This document shows positions 1-7,291 of a stretch of DNA of 12,130 nt, in pieces (the first letter of the stretch is position 1; each line of letters starts with the position of its first letter). The DNA comes from JAPLGE01 sp964355545 (GTDB taxonomy: Bacteria; Bipolaricaulota; Bipolaricaulia; UBA7950; UBA9294): positions 1-12,130 of the forward strand of contig CAYHEK010000047.1 in assembly GCA_964355545.1 (NCBI GenBank), read 5' to 3'. The translations under genes were made by a program, and so were the position numbers. Under the pieces are notes generated by a model that saw only the letters and a list, made by a program, of their open reading frames with translations, had not been told where the DNA came from and searched no databases.

Positions 1-1048
1 AGCGCCGGACGGTCGTCGGATCGAAGGAGGCGGCCTCGAGGAGGACGCGCGTCGTCCCCTCCCGGATCCCGCTCCGCTCCCCGCCCATCACCCCGGCGAT
101 CGCGAGGCCCCCTTCGAGGTCTGTAATCAGGAGGGCCTCCGGCGAGAGCCGGCGCTCGACCCCGTCCAGGGTGCAAAACGCCTCGCCGGACCGGGCGCGG
201 CGGACGAGGACCCTCTCCTTGACGAGGTCGGCGTCGAACGGGTGGAGCGGATGGCCGAGCTCGAGCATGACGTAGTTCGTCGCGTCGACCACGTTCGAGA
301 GGGGCCTCATCCCGGCCTTCCACAGCCGGTGTTGAAGGCGAAGGGGCGAGGGCCCGACCCGGACTTCGCTGAAGAGACGCGCCGCGTAGCGCCGGGTGTC
401 GGCGGGATCCTCTAAGGCAACGGAGAAGGCCTCCTCCGTCGGCGGAAGGGACTCGCGAAAGTCGAGCGCAAGCGGCGCAAGATCTCCTCCAGTGAGGGCA
501 GCGACCTCGCGGGCGATCCCGTAGAGGGCGAGGCAGTCGGGCCGGTTCGAGGTCACCTTCACATCCAGGACGAAGTCGTCGAACTCGAAGGACTCCGAGA
601 GGTCCGCCCCCAGCGGAAGCGCAAGCCCCGGATCGAGGTTCCAGATTCCCGCGGAGCGCTCCTCGAGGCCGAGCTCCGCCCTGGAGCAGATCATCCCGGC
701 CGAGGCGACCCCGCGGACCTTCCGCTCCTCGATCCGCATCCCGCCGGGGAGCTCCCCCCCGACGAGGGCGACCGGGACCGTCGCCCCGTCAACCACGTTC
801 TGTGCCCCGCACACGACCTCAAGCTCGTCCGTCCCCAGGTCGAGTTGGCAGAGGGAGAGGTGGTCGGAGCGTGGGTGTGGCCGGTGCGAGAGGACCCGGC
901 CGATCACGGCGCCGCGCAGGCTCCCCGTCGGCGCGATCCCCTCCACCTCGAGGCCGGCGAGGGTCAACCGCTCGGCGAGAGAGGCGACCGCTTCTTGATT
1001 CACCTCGATCTTCACGTACTCAGCGAGCCAGCGACAGGGTACCTTCAT
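1..1048 (-). CDS. pheT: Phenylalanyl-tRNA synthetase beta subunit, N-terminal 349 residues (3' end outside window)
   Basis: Beta chain of the cytoplasmic alpha2beta2 enzyme that charges tRNA-Phe. The frame is open from an ATG at 1048 to the window edge; a normal PheT is near 800 residues, so under half is present. Visible blocks are the N-terminal MKVPCRWLAEYV start, an EMAP-type tRNA-binding fold (about residues 40-150, with VRGVASAGMICSRAELGL), then the B3/B4 editing region with TSNRPDCLALYGIARE, NVVDATNYVMLELGHPLHPFD and IAGVMGG. The start is supported by a strong GAGGTGAGGG ribosome-binding site just upstream (plus positions 1049-1058). The gene lies 17 bp downstream of the peptidase gene and probably shares its transcript. 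pheS, the usual upstream partner, is not here, so it must be elsewhere. Identification is firm; the catalytic-like and B5-B8 domains cannot be judged. Confidence 0.97.
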   Translation of the reverse strand, partial: MKVPCRWLAEYVKIEVNQEAVASLAERLTLAGLEVEGIAPTGSLRGAVIGRVLSHRPHPRSDHLSLCQLDLGTDELEVVCGAQNVVDGATVPVALVGGELPGGMRIEERKVRGVASAGMICSRAELGLEERSAGIWNLDPGLALPLGADLSESFEFDDFVLDVKVTSNRPDCLALYGIAREVAALTGGDLAPLALDFRESLPPTEEAFSVALEDPADTRRYAARLFSEVRVGPSPLRLQHRLWKAGMRPLSNVVDATNYVMLELGHPLHPFDADLVKERVLVRRARSGEAFCTLDGVERRLSPEALLITDLEGGLAIAGVMGGERSGIREGTTRVLLEAASFDPTTVRR

Positions 1049-1065
1049 CCCTCACCTCGCGTGGT

Positions 1066-3828
1066 CTAAAGCGAGAACCTAAAGTAGATCATCCCCACGC
1101 CATCGCCCACGACCGGGACGGCGTAGCCAACAGCGGCCTCCCCTGCGAGGAGCCCGCCGATCGCCGAGAGGTCAAAGACGGCCTCCCCGCCCGCCTCCAC
1201 CTTCGGGCCGGCGCGCGAGAGCTCGCCCGCCTCCGTCCACGTCGCCCCGCAGGCGACGAAGACCCGGCCGCGCGTCCGGTCGACCATCATCAGGTTTGCG
1301 AGGTTGAACGGCTCGTCGCCTCCGGCGGGGAACTCGAGGGCGAGACGGCCGTAGACCCGTTGCGTACCGGAGAAGTGTGCCGGGACCCATTGTCCCCCGA
1401 TCACCGTCCCGAAGCTCACAAACTCTGAGAGGTCAAACCAAAGCGGACGAGGAAGGTCTCCCAACCCCACCCCCACGGCGACCGTTCCCTGGAGGTAGAC
1501 GTGGGGAAAGAGCCGCGCCTCGTCGAACGCCGCGACCTCCACCCGGCCGGCGCCGGAGAGGGTAAAGTCAAGCCCGATCGCGGTCGAGCGGCTGTGCTGG
1601 ACGGAGGGGTACGCCGTCACCCCAAGGTGAAGGTAGGCGAGGGGGCCCTCGTCGGTGATGAGGCGCGTGCCGGAGAGGGTGAGGGCGAAGGAGGGCTCCC
1701 AGTAGGTCCCCGGTGAGCCCGTCGGGGTTCGAGAGAATCCGGTGAACGTGTAGCCGAGCGTCCCGGCGAGGTCGTTCCCCGCAAGCTGCGCCGCAAGGAA
1801 GAGGTGGTGGCTCCGCCCCTGGAAGACGTCGGCGGAGAGGGACCCCTCTCCCACCGCAAGGCGCAGGCGATTCAAGTAGGTGATCGTCGCCCCGCGGGAG
1901 AGGGGATCCGGCCGCACGACGTAGGCGTCGAGGGGGTAGGCGTTTGTTCCTGTCACCGCCACGAACTTGACCGGCGAGTTGTTGTTCAGGCGCTCCCGGT
2001 CGGGAAGGAGGTGGTCGGGGTCGATCGTCGCCCGCACGACCTCTTCCGGTGTGGAGAAGGTGACCGCGCCCTCCTCCGACACTCCGTCCCAGGCCGCCCG
2101 CTCCGTCTTCCCGGAGGCGAGGGTCGCCTCGACATCGACCGGCTGGGCCGCCCCGCCGTCACGCCTCACGCGGACGACCGTGCGCCAGCCCGAACGGGTG
2201 CGCTCCCTCGACTCGATCTCGATCGAGTAGTCGACCGACCCCGGCCCGAGGAGCCAGACCGAGAACACCTCCTCCAAGGATCGGCCGGAGGCCTCCTCGA
2301 GGACCGCGCGCAAGGCCTCGACGTCGATCGTCCCGTAGCGGAAGCGCTCCGCCGCCTCGCGCAACCCCTTCTCGAACGCCTCGCGCCCCGTCGCCGCGGC
2401 GATCGCCCGCGCCACGAGGTACCCCTTGTCGTACAGCCTCACCGCGCTTTCGTTCTCGTACTCAACCTCGGCCATGGGCTTCACGATCGCCTCGTCGAAC
2501 CCGCGCGCGGCCACGTCGAGGTAGGGGAGCTCCACCCCGTGCTCGCGCAGGTTGTAGAAACCAAACTGCGAGCGCACGAGGTTCTCGAGGACCCCTTTCT
2601 TGGTGCGTTCGAAGGCGTTCGGCCCGAACTCCCCGTAGCGGGCCTCGAAGTAGCCGAGGGCGAGGTACTGGGAGAGCCCCTCGGAGAGCCAGTTTTGGGC
2701 GTCGAGGTCGGCCCCGACCCCGATCCCCCACCACTGGTGCGCGATCTCGTGGGCGAGGGTGAACTCGCAGAACCGGTCGAGGATCCCAGGGACGGTCGCG
2801 TTGCGATGCGTGAAGTAGAGGGTGGACAGCCACACGATCCCGTCCGCGGCCATGGAGAGGCCGTCTCGGTTGGGGGACTCGACGATCAAAAGCCGCGCTC
2901 GCGGGTAGCGCCCGAACCGCTTCTCGTAGTCGGCGAGGATGTCGCGCGCGTAAGTCGAGAAGAGGCGAGCCTCCTCGTCGTGGCCGGGGAGGGCAAAGAC
3001 CTCGACCGGAGGGGAGAGCTCGGGAAGGGCGAAGCGCTCGTAGGAGGGGCCGGCGGCGAGGGCGATGGAACGCGTCGGGGCGTCGTTCGTGATCTCGTAG
3101 GTCTTCGTCCCGGGGGTGCCGTCCCCGCCGGCCTCCAGGGCGACCTCCTCCACGTGATCGGCCCCGCAGGCGAGGACGTAGTCCCCGGGGAGGGTGATCC
3201 TCCCCCGGTAGTCGTAGGAGGGGATCTCGAGGGGGACGCTCCCCCCAGAGCGGAGCCGGACCGTTCCCTCCTCCTCGACCCACTCCCCCTGGCGGGAAAG
3301 GAGGAGCGGGTACCAGCCGAATCGCCAGGTCACGATCCCCCGGTCGACTTCCTGATCTCCGGTCACGAGGCGCGGGATCTCGGTGACAAACGAGATCCGC
3401 AGAGGGATGGCTCCCTTGCTCGGGGGGAGGTCGACCGCGAGGACCGTCTCCGCGAGGGAGTAGGTCTGGAAGGCGGGAGGAAGGGAGAGGAGGCGGAAGG
3501 AGAGGGCGACCGTGCCGCTTGTCTGCACGGCCTCCACCGCCTCGATCGTCGTGGAGCACGGCTCGAAGCCGGCCGCGTAGCGCTCATCGATCGCCCGGTC
3601 GGAGAGGAAGGGGTTCTTCTCCCGATCCAGGTTCGCGAGGACGAGGAAGTAGACAGTGTCGTACTGCGGGTCGACCTCGACCTCCTCCACCCCGTACAGG
3701 AGCCGCGCCCCCGGGTCGAGGGTCGCCTCGATCGACGCGCTCGCCGCCGCGACCGCGCTCGTGCAAAGAACGACGCTCGCACAAAGAACAAAGATCAAAC
3801 TACTAAGCACCAACGTTCCCTGTCTCAT
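1066..3828 (-). CDS. Secreted M1-family zinc metallopeptidase with C-terminal Omp85-like beta-barrel
   Basis: A 920-residue protein. Residues 1-29 form a signal peptide (MRQ, then a long hydrophobic run ending AVAAASA). Residues about 35-260 resemble the N-terminal beta domain of M1 aminopeptidases, and 285-530 the catalytic domain: HEIAH at 360-364, then exactly 18 residues to E383 in NWLSEG, the M1/gluzincin zinc signature. YDKGY at 466-470 probably holds the catalytic tyrosine. The GAMEN exopeptidase motif is not clear; the equivalent stretch reads LSMAADG. Residues 540-615 look like an Ig-like domain ending in IDPDHLLPD. From about 635 to the end there are alternating beta strands, with RVYGRLALEFP and a final YFRFSL that recall Omp85/surface-antigen barrels. 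The ATG at 3828 is chosen over an ATG at 3987 because it follows GGAAGGAGAGGA and is followed by the signal peptide, and because the longer start lies upstream of the promoter. Peptidase class is firm, barrel fairly likely, substrate unknown. Confidence 0.88.
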   Translation of the reverse strand: MRQGTLVLSSLIFVLCASVVLCTSAVAAASASIEATLDPGARLLYGVEEVEVDPQYDTVYFLVLANLDREKNPFLSDRAIDERYAAGFEPCSTTIEAVEAVQTSGTVALSFRLLSLPPAFQTYSLAETVLAVDLPPSKGAIPLRISFVTEIPRLVTGDQEVDRGIVTWRFGWYPLLLSRQGEWVEEEGTVRLRSGGSVPLEIPSYDYRGRITLPGDYVLACGADHVEEVALEAGGDGTPGTKTYEITNDAPTRSIALAAGPSYERFALPELSPPVEVFALPGHDEEARLFSTYARDILADYEKRFGRYPRARLLIVESPNRDGLSMAADGIVWLSTLYFTHRNATVPGILDRFCEFTLAHEIAHQWWGIGVGADLDAQNWLSEGLSQYLALGYFEARYGEFGPNAFERTKKGVLENLVRSQFGFYNLREHGVELPYLDVAARGFDEAIVKPMAEVEYENESAVRLYDKGYLVARAIAAATGREAFEKGLREAAERFRYGTIDVEALRAVLEEASGRSLEEVFSVWLLGPGSVDYSIEIESRERTRSGWRTVVRVRRDGGAAQPVDVEATLASGKTERAAWDGVSEEGAVTFSTPEEVVRATIDPDHLLPDRERLNNNSPVKFVAVTGTNAYPLDAYVVRPDPLSRGATITYLNRLRLAVGEGSLSADVFQGRSHHLFLAAQLAGNDLAGTLGYTFTGFSRTPTGSPGTYWEPSFALTLSGTRLITDEGPLAYLHLGVTAYPSVQHSRSTAIGLDFTLSGAGRVEVAAFDEARLFPHVYLQGTVAVGVGLGDLPRPLWFDLSEFVSFGTVIGGQWVPAHFSGTQRVYGRLALEFPAGGDEPFNLANLMMVDRTRGRVFVACGATWTEAGELSRAGPKVEAGGEAVFDLSAIGGLLAGEAAVGYAVPVVGDGVGMIYFRFSL

Positions 3829-3878
3829 TCCTCTCCTTCCCTTGCGCCGCGAGCGCGAGGGGATCGCCAACCTCATCG

Positions 3879-3910
3879 AAAAGACCGTCCCTTCGCAAGA
3901 ACGATGGGAC
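3879..3910 (-). promoter_or_regulatory. Leader hairpin followed by a short U-rich run, possible weak attenuator
   Basis: In the roughly 114-nt leader of the peptidase-pheT transcript, GTCCC (plus 3906-3910 read on the minus strand) pairs with GGGAC (3887-3891). A second 3-bp stem lies inside (TCG/CGA) closing a 6-nt loop. Two bases after the stem the minus strand reads TCTTTT. This is shaped like an attenuator, but the stem is short and the U run is broken. No phenylalanine-rich leader peptide was found upstream, so classical Phe attenuation is not supported. Confidence 0.25.
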
Positions 3911-3948
3911 CCCCTCTCAGAAACCCGACGCACTCGGCGCCAAACGGG

Positions 3949-3978
3949 ATTATAGCGAGACGCCTCCTCGCATCGCAA
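3949..3978 (-). promoter_or_regulatory. Sigma70-type promoter for the peptidase-pheT unit
   Basis: On the minus strand TTGCGA (plus 3973-3978) is followed by an 18-bp spacer and a perfect TATAAT (plus 3949-3954). Transcription should begin near 3942, leaving a leader of about 114 nt before the ATG at 3828. The position explains why the in-frame ATG at 3987 cannot be the normal start. Confidence 0.7.
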
Positions 3979-3992
3979 AAGGCGCACGCGCG

Positions 3993-4022
3993 TTGCTCAA
4001 CGGATCGGGTCCGAGATAGAAT
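3993..4022 (+). promoter_or_regulatory. Sigma70-type promoter for accBC
   Basis: TTGCTC (3993-3998), an 18-bp spacer and TAGAAT (4017-4022) lie 26 bp before the accB start. Transcription near 4029 would leave a leader of about 20 nt, just enough for the AAGGAGGT ribosome-binding site at 4035-4042. The -35 box is 14 bp from the -35 box of the divergent peptidase promoter. Confidence 0.6.
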
Positions 4023-4048
4023 CCCTGACGACGTAAGGAGGTCGGGGG

Positions 4049-4459
4049 ATGGAGATCGAGGAACTCGAGCGCCTCATTCGCCTCTTGAAGGGTGAGAACC
4101 TGACCGAGATCACGGTGTGGGAGGGCGAGAAGGGGATCACACTCCGCCAGGATGCGCTCCGGCAAGGCGGAGAAGGGGCTCCCAAAGCGGCGTCGGAGCG
4201 TGCCCCTGAGGATGCGGCGAGCTTCCTCGTCACCGCCCCGCTCGTGGGGACGTTCCACCGCCGGCCCTCCCCCGAGGAGGCGCCGTTCGTCGACGAGGGA
4301 AGAGAGATCAAGCCGGGCGAGACCCTGTGCATCATCGAGGCGATGAAGGTCATGAACGAGATCCAGGCGGAGAGGGCCGGTCGCCTCGAGCGGATCCTCG
4401 TCGAGGACGGAGCGGCTGTCGAGTACGGCCAGGCCCTCTTCCGCTTCTTGAAGCCGTGA
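4049..4459 (+). CDS. accB: Biotin carboxyl carrier protein of acetyl-CoA carboxylase
   Basis: Carries biotin, and with it the CO2 group, between the biotin carboxylase and carboxyltransferase of cytoplasmic acetyl-CoA carboxylase, the first committed step of fatty acid synthesis. The 136-residue product has the usual AccB layout. The N-terminal helix (IEELERLIRLLKGENLTEI) is followed by a short variable linker (about 36-58), then a biotinyl/lipoyl domain from 60 to the end. The biotin-accepting lysine is K100 in EAMKVM. The linker is short and lacks the long Ala/Pro stretch of many homologues. A strong AAGGAGGT lies 6 bp before the ATG. The stop overlaps the accC start, so translation is coupled. 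No carboxyltransferase gene (accA/accD) is in the window. Confidence 0.96.
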   Translation: MEIEELERLIRLLKGENLTEITVWEGEKGITLRQDALRQGGEGAPKAASERAPEDAASFLVTAPLVGTFHRRPSPEEAPFVDEGREIKPGETLCIIEAMKVMNEIQAERAGRLERILVEDGAAVEYGQALFRFLKP

Positions 4460-5799
4460 CCTTCCAACGGGTCCTCGTTGCCAACCGCGGGGAGATCGCC
4501 CTGCGCGTGATCGAGGCCTGCCGAGAGCTGTCCTTGGAGTCGGTCGCCGTCTTCTCCCAAGCCGACGCCGGGATGCCCTACCTCCGCCTCGCCTCTCAGT
4601 CCGTCTGCATCGGCCCCCCCGACCCGGCGCGGAGCTACCTCCACATCCCGGCCCTGTTGAGCGCCGCCCTTGTCACCGGCTGCCAGGCCGTCCACCCCGG
4701 CTACGGGTTCCTCGCCGAGAACCCGCACTTCGTCGAGGTGTGCGAGGAGCACGGCCTCGTCTTCATCGGTCCCAGCCGCCGCGCCATGGAGCTTGCCGGG
4801 AACAAGGTCGCGGCGCGGGAGGCGGTCGCCGCGGCCGGGGTCCCCGTCCTCCGCGGAGAGAGCGTCCCAGAAGCGGACGGCGACCTCGCCGTGGCTGCGG
4901 AGAGGGTCGGCTACCCCCTCCTCGTCAAGGCCGTCTTCGGCGGCGGCGGACGGGGGATGCGCCGCGTCAGTGACCCTCAAGGGTTGAGGCCGGCCGTCCT
5001 CGCCGCCCGCGCGGAGGCGGAGGCCGCCTTCGGCGACGGACGCCTCTACCTCGAACGGGCCCTGGAGAACCCGCGCCACATCGAGGTGCAGATCCTGGGG
5101 GACATGGAGGGGAACGTGATCCACTTAGGCGAGCGGGACTGCTCGGTCCAGCGCCGCCACCAGAAGCTCGTCGAGGAGGCGCCCGCCCCGCGCCTCGACC
5201 CGACTGTGCGCGGCCAGATCCGCAGGGCCGCCCTCGCCGCGGCGCGGGCGATCGGCTACGAGAACGCCGGGACGGCCGAGTTCCTCACAGACGAGAAGGG
5301 AGATTTCTACTTCATGGAGATGAACGCCCGCATCCAGGTCGAGCACCCCGTGACGGAGATGATCTGTGGCCTAAACCTCGTCAAGGAGCAGATCCGTCTC
5401 GCATCCGGAGCGAAGCTTCCCCCGTTCGACGCCGAGACCTCCCTGCGCGGCCACGCGATCGAGTGCCGGATCAACGCCGAGGACCCCGGCCGCGGGTTCC
5501 TCCCCTCCTGTGGCCGGGTGCGGATCGAGGAGCTCCCGAGCGGACACGGGATCCGCCTCGACACCCACCTCTACGACGGGATGGAGGTCACCCCGCACTA
5601 CGACTCCCTCCTCGCCAAGGTCATCGCCTGGGGAGAGGACCGCGAGGAGGCGCGGATCCGGATGTACACCGCCCTCGAGCGTTTCCGCATCCACGGGGTG
5701 GCGACGACCCGCCTCCTCGCCCAAGAGGTCATCTCCCACCCTGCCTTCCGCGAGGAGCGCGTGGGGACGGACTTCCTCGAGGAGCTCCTCTCCGGTTGA
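4456..5799 (+). CDS. accC: Biotin carboxylase subunit of acetyl-CoA carboxylase
   Basis: ATP-dependent carboxylation of biotin on AccB, using bicarbonate. The 447-residue product is of standard length and starts VTFQRVLVANRGEIALRVIE. The order is an N-terminal Rossmann-like domain (1-115), an ATP-grasp domain with glycine loop FGGGGRGM (161-168) and ERDCSVQRRHQKLVEE (227-241), and a C-terminal biotin carboxylase domain. Catalytic and metal residues are in place: E288 and N290 in MEMNARIQVEHPVTE, R292, and R338 in IECRINAEDP, at the same numbers as I recall for the E. coli enzyme. The start is GTG, in a GTGA overlap with the accB stop; an in-frame ATG at 4327 lies deep inside accB and would add a non-homologous tail. 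The gene forms a two-gene operon with accB. Some homologues serve pyruvate or propionyl-CoA carboxylases, but the accB partner favours acetyl-CoA carboxylase. Confidence 0.96.
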   Translation: MTFQRVLVANRGEIALRVIEACRELSLESVAVFSQADAGMPYLRLASQSVCIGPPDPARSYLHIPALLSAALVTGCQAVHPGYGFLAENPHFVEVCEEHGLVFIGPSRRAMELAGNKVAAREAVAAAGVPVLRGESVPEADGDLAVAAERVGYPLLVKAVFGGGGRGMRRVSDPQGLRPAVLAARAEAEAAFGDGRLYLERALENPRHIEVQILGDMEGNVIHLGERDCSVQRRHQKLVEEAPAPRLDPTVRGQIRRAALAAARAIGYENAGTAEFLTDEKGDFYFMEMNARIQVEHPVTEMICGLNLVKEQIRLASGAKLPPFDAETSLRGHAIECRINAEDPGRGFLPSCGRVRIEELPSGHGIRLDTHLYDGMEVTPHYDSLLAKVIAWGEDREEARIRMYTALERFRIHGVATTRLLAQEVISHPAFREERVGTDFLEELLSG

Positions 5800-5824
5800 C
5801 GCGGGCGGTGGAGCCCCGTACCCT
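5796..5824 (+). promoter_or_regulatory. Possible promoter for ffh, overlapping the accC stop
   Basis: TTGACG (5796-5801), a 17-bp spacer and TACCCT (5819-5824) sit in the 66-bp gap between accC and ffh. The -35 is good and the -10 is poor. The same stretch contains an inverted repeat, GCCCC (5813-5817) and GGGGC (5827-5831), with no T run after it. It could instead be a minor RNA hairpin within a continuous accBC-ffh transcript. Confidence 0.33.
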
Positions 5825-5865
5825 GTGGGGCGGTCCCCAAACCCACCGTTCGTGCGAGGTCCACG

Positions 5866-7200
5866 ATGTTCGACTCACTCACCGAGCGCCTGAACGCGAT
5901 CTTCGCCCGCCTGCGCGGGAAGGGCCGCCTCACGGAGGAGGAGGTGAAGGCCGGCCTGCGCGAGATCCGCCTCGTCCTCCTCGAGGCGGACGTCCACTTC
6001 AAGGTCGCAAAGGAACTCATCGAGCGGATCGAGAAACGAGCGGTGGGGACGGAGGTCCTGGAGAGCCTGACCCCCGGCCAGCAGGTGGTGAAGATCGTGC
6101 GCGACGAGCTTGTCCGTCTCCTCGGAGAGGAGCGCGCGCCCCTCTCGCTCGTCCGACGGCCGGCGGTCGTCCTCCTCGCGGGCCTCCAGGGGTCGGGGAA
6201 GACGACGACCGCGGCGAAGCTCGGCCTTGTGCTGAAGAAGGAAGGGCGCAAGCCGGTCCTCGTGGCGACGGACGTCTACCGACCGGCGGCGGTCGAGCAG
6301 CTCGAGAAGCTGGGGAGGGACCTCGAGATCCCCGTCGTCTCCCCCGCGGGCCGCACCCCCGTCGAGGTCGCACGAGGCGCGGTCGACTGGGCGCGCGACA
6401 ACCTGCGCGACGTCGTCATTATCGACACCGCCGGCCGCCTTCAGATCGACGAAGCGATGATGCGCGAGCTCGAGGAGATGAAGGACGCTACCGCACCGGA
6501 GGAGATCCTCCTCGTCGCCGACGCCATGACCGGCCAGGAGGCGGTGGCGATCGCTCAGGCGTTCGACCAGAGGCTCGCTCTTTCCGGGATCATCCTCACC
6601 AAGCTCGACGGCGACGCGCGCGGCGGAGCGGCCCTCTCCATCCGCCACGTCACCGGCCGGCCGATCAAGTTCGTGGGGATGGGCGAGAAGGTGACGGAAC
6701 TCGAGCCCTTCCATCCCTCGCGGATGGCGGACCGGATCCTGGGGATGGGCGACGTCCTCTCCTTGATCGAGGAGGCCGAGGAGCGCCTTGACCGCAAGAA
6801 GGCCGAGGAACTCGCCGAGCGGATCAAGAAGGACCGCTTCACCCTCGAGGACTTCCTCGACCAGCTCCTCGAGATGCGCAAGCTCGGCCCCCTCGCTCAA
6901 GTCCTCGAAAAGCTCCCCGGCGGGGCGAGGCTCAAGGCGAATTCACCGATCGACGAGAAGGAGATCGACCGCACCGTCGCCATCCTGCGCGCGATGACCC
7001 TGGAAGAACGGCAAAACCCGTCTATAATCGGAGGGAGCCGAAAGAAGCGGATCGCCCGCGGGAGCGGGGCCCGGGTGCGGGACGTGAACCAGACCCTCCA
7101 AAGCTTCGAAGAGGCAAAGAAAGCCTTGAAGTACGTCGGAACGAAGCATTGGAAGGGGCACCTCCCGCCGAATCTCTTTTCAAGCGCAGGGAAAGGCTAG
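5866..7200 (+). CDS. ffh: Signal recognition particle GTPase (Ffh/SRP54)
   Basis: Binds SRP RNA and signal sequences of nascent chains and delivers ribosomes to FtsY at the inner membrane. 444 residues, usual length. The N domain is at 1-90 (MFDSLTERLNAIFARLRG). The G domain has P-loop GLQGSGKTT (106-114), DVYRPAA (136-142), DTAGR (187-191) and TKLDGD (245-250), and the M domain starts near 300. The RNA-binding SRKKRIARGSG (391-401) is intact. The M domain is odd: from residue 287 to the end there are only four methionines, and the finger-loop region reads KLGPLAQVLEKLPGG where methionine is usual. The C terminus adds about 20 residues (KHWKGHLPPNLF) unlike the common methionine-rich tail. 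A GAGGT lies 5 bp before the ATG. Linked to rpsP, as in many bacteria. Confidence 0.98.
   Translation: MFDSLTERLNAIFARLRGKGRLTEEEVKAGLREIRLVLLEADVHFKVAKELIERIEKRAVGTEVLESLTPGQQVVKIVRDELVRLLGEERAPLSLVRRPAVVLLAGLQGSGKTTTAAKLGLVLKKEGRKPVLVATDVYRPAAVEQLEKLGRDLEIPVVSPAGRTPVEVARGAVDWARDNLRDVVIIDTAGRLQIDEAMMRELEEMKDATAPEEILLVADAMTGQEAVAIAQAFDQRLALSGIILTKLDGDARGGAALSIRHVTGRPIKFVGMGEKVTELEPFHPSRMADRILGMGDVLSLIEEAEERLDRKKAEELAERIKKDRFTLEDFLDQLLEMRKLGPLAQVLEKLPGGARLKANSPIDEKEIDRTVAILRAMTLEERQNPSIIGGSRKKRIARGSGARVRDVNQTLQSFEEAKKALKYVGTKHWKGHLPPNLFSSAGKG
7000..7028 (+). promoter_or_regulatory. Possible internal promoter in ffh for the rpsP unit
   Basis: A perfect TATAAT (7023-7028) falls within ffh codons for Ser-Ile-Ile. 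It forces use of ATA, a codon that is rare in this GC-rich region, where ATC is normal. The -35 candidate CTGGAA (7000-7005, 17-bp spacer) matches only half the consensus. If used, transcription from about 7035 would give a leader of some 255 nt before rpsP, including the hairpin at 7238-7258. Confidence 0.3.
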
Positions 7201-7237
7201 AGAGGCGTCACCTTGAAGCCGCGCGAGCTCTAGACGC

Positions 7238-7258
7238 GTGGCGCCGGCGGTGCGCCAC
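7238..7258 (+). promoter_or_regulatory. Perfect hairpin in the rpsP leader
   Basis: GTGGCGC (7238-7244) and GCGCCAC (7252-7258) form a 7-bp perfect stem with a 7-nt loop, in the 91-bp gap between ffh and rpsP, 33 bp before the rpsP start. There is no T run, so it is not an intrinsic terminator. It could stabilise the mRNA, mark a processing site or be a ribosomal-protein leader element. Function unknown. Confidence 0.4.
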
Positions 7259-7291
7259 GAGGCACGGAGTGCAAGAAAAAGGAGAGAAAGA

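Noticed and set aside
3829..3987. Longer start for the peptidase (ATG at 3987) adding 53 residues
   Set aside because: It lies upstream of the -10 box of the promoter, lacks a ribosome-binding site and would bury the signal peptide.
1804..4095. Very long open frame on the plus strand opposite the peptidase gene
   Set aside because: It mirrors a real gene with convincing motifs, has Arg/Asp/Gly/Pro-biased composition without recognisable domains, and crosses both promoters. Such antisense frames are common in GC-rich DNA.
4327..4455. In-frame extension of accC to an ATG inside accB
   Set aside because: The added residues are not like biotin carboxylase, while the GTG in the GTGA overlap gives the exact family N terminus.
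5811..5838. GC-rich inverted repeat after accC as an intrinsic terminator
   Set aside because: Only a 5-bp stem with no T run follows; it is too weak to call a terminator.
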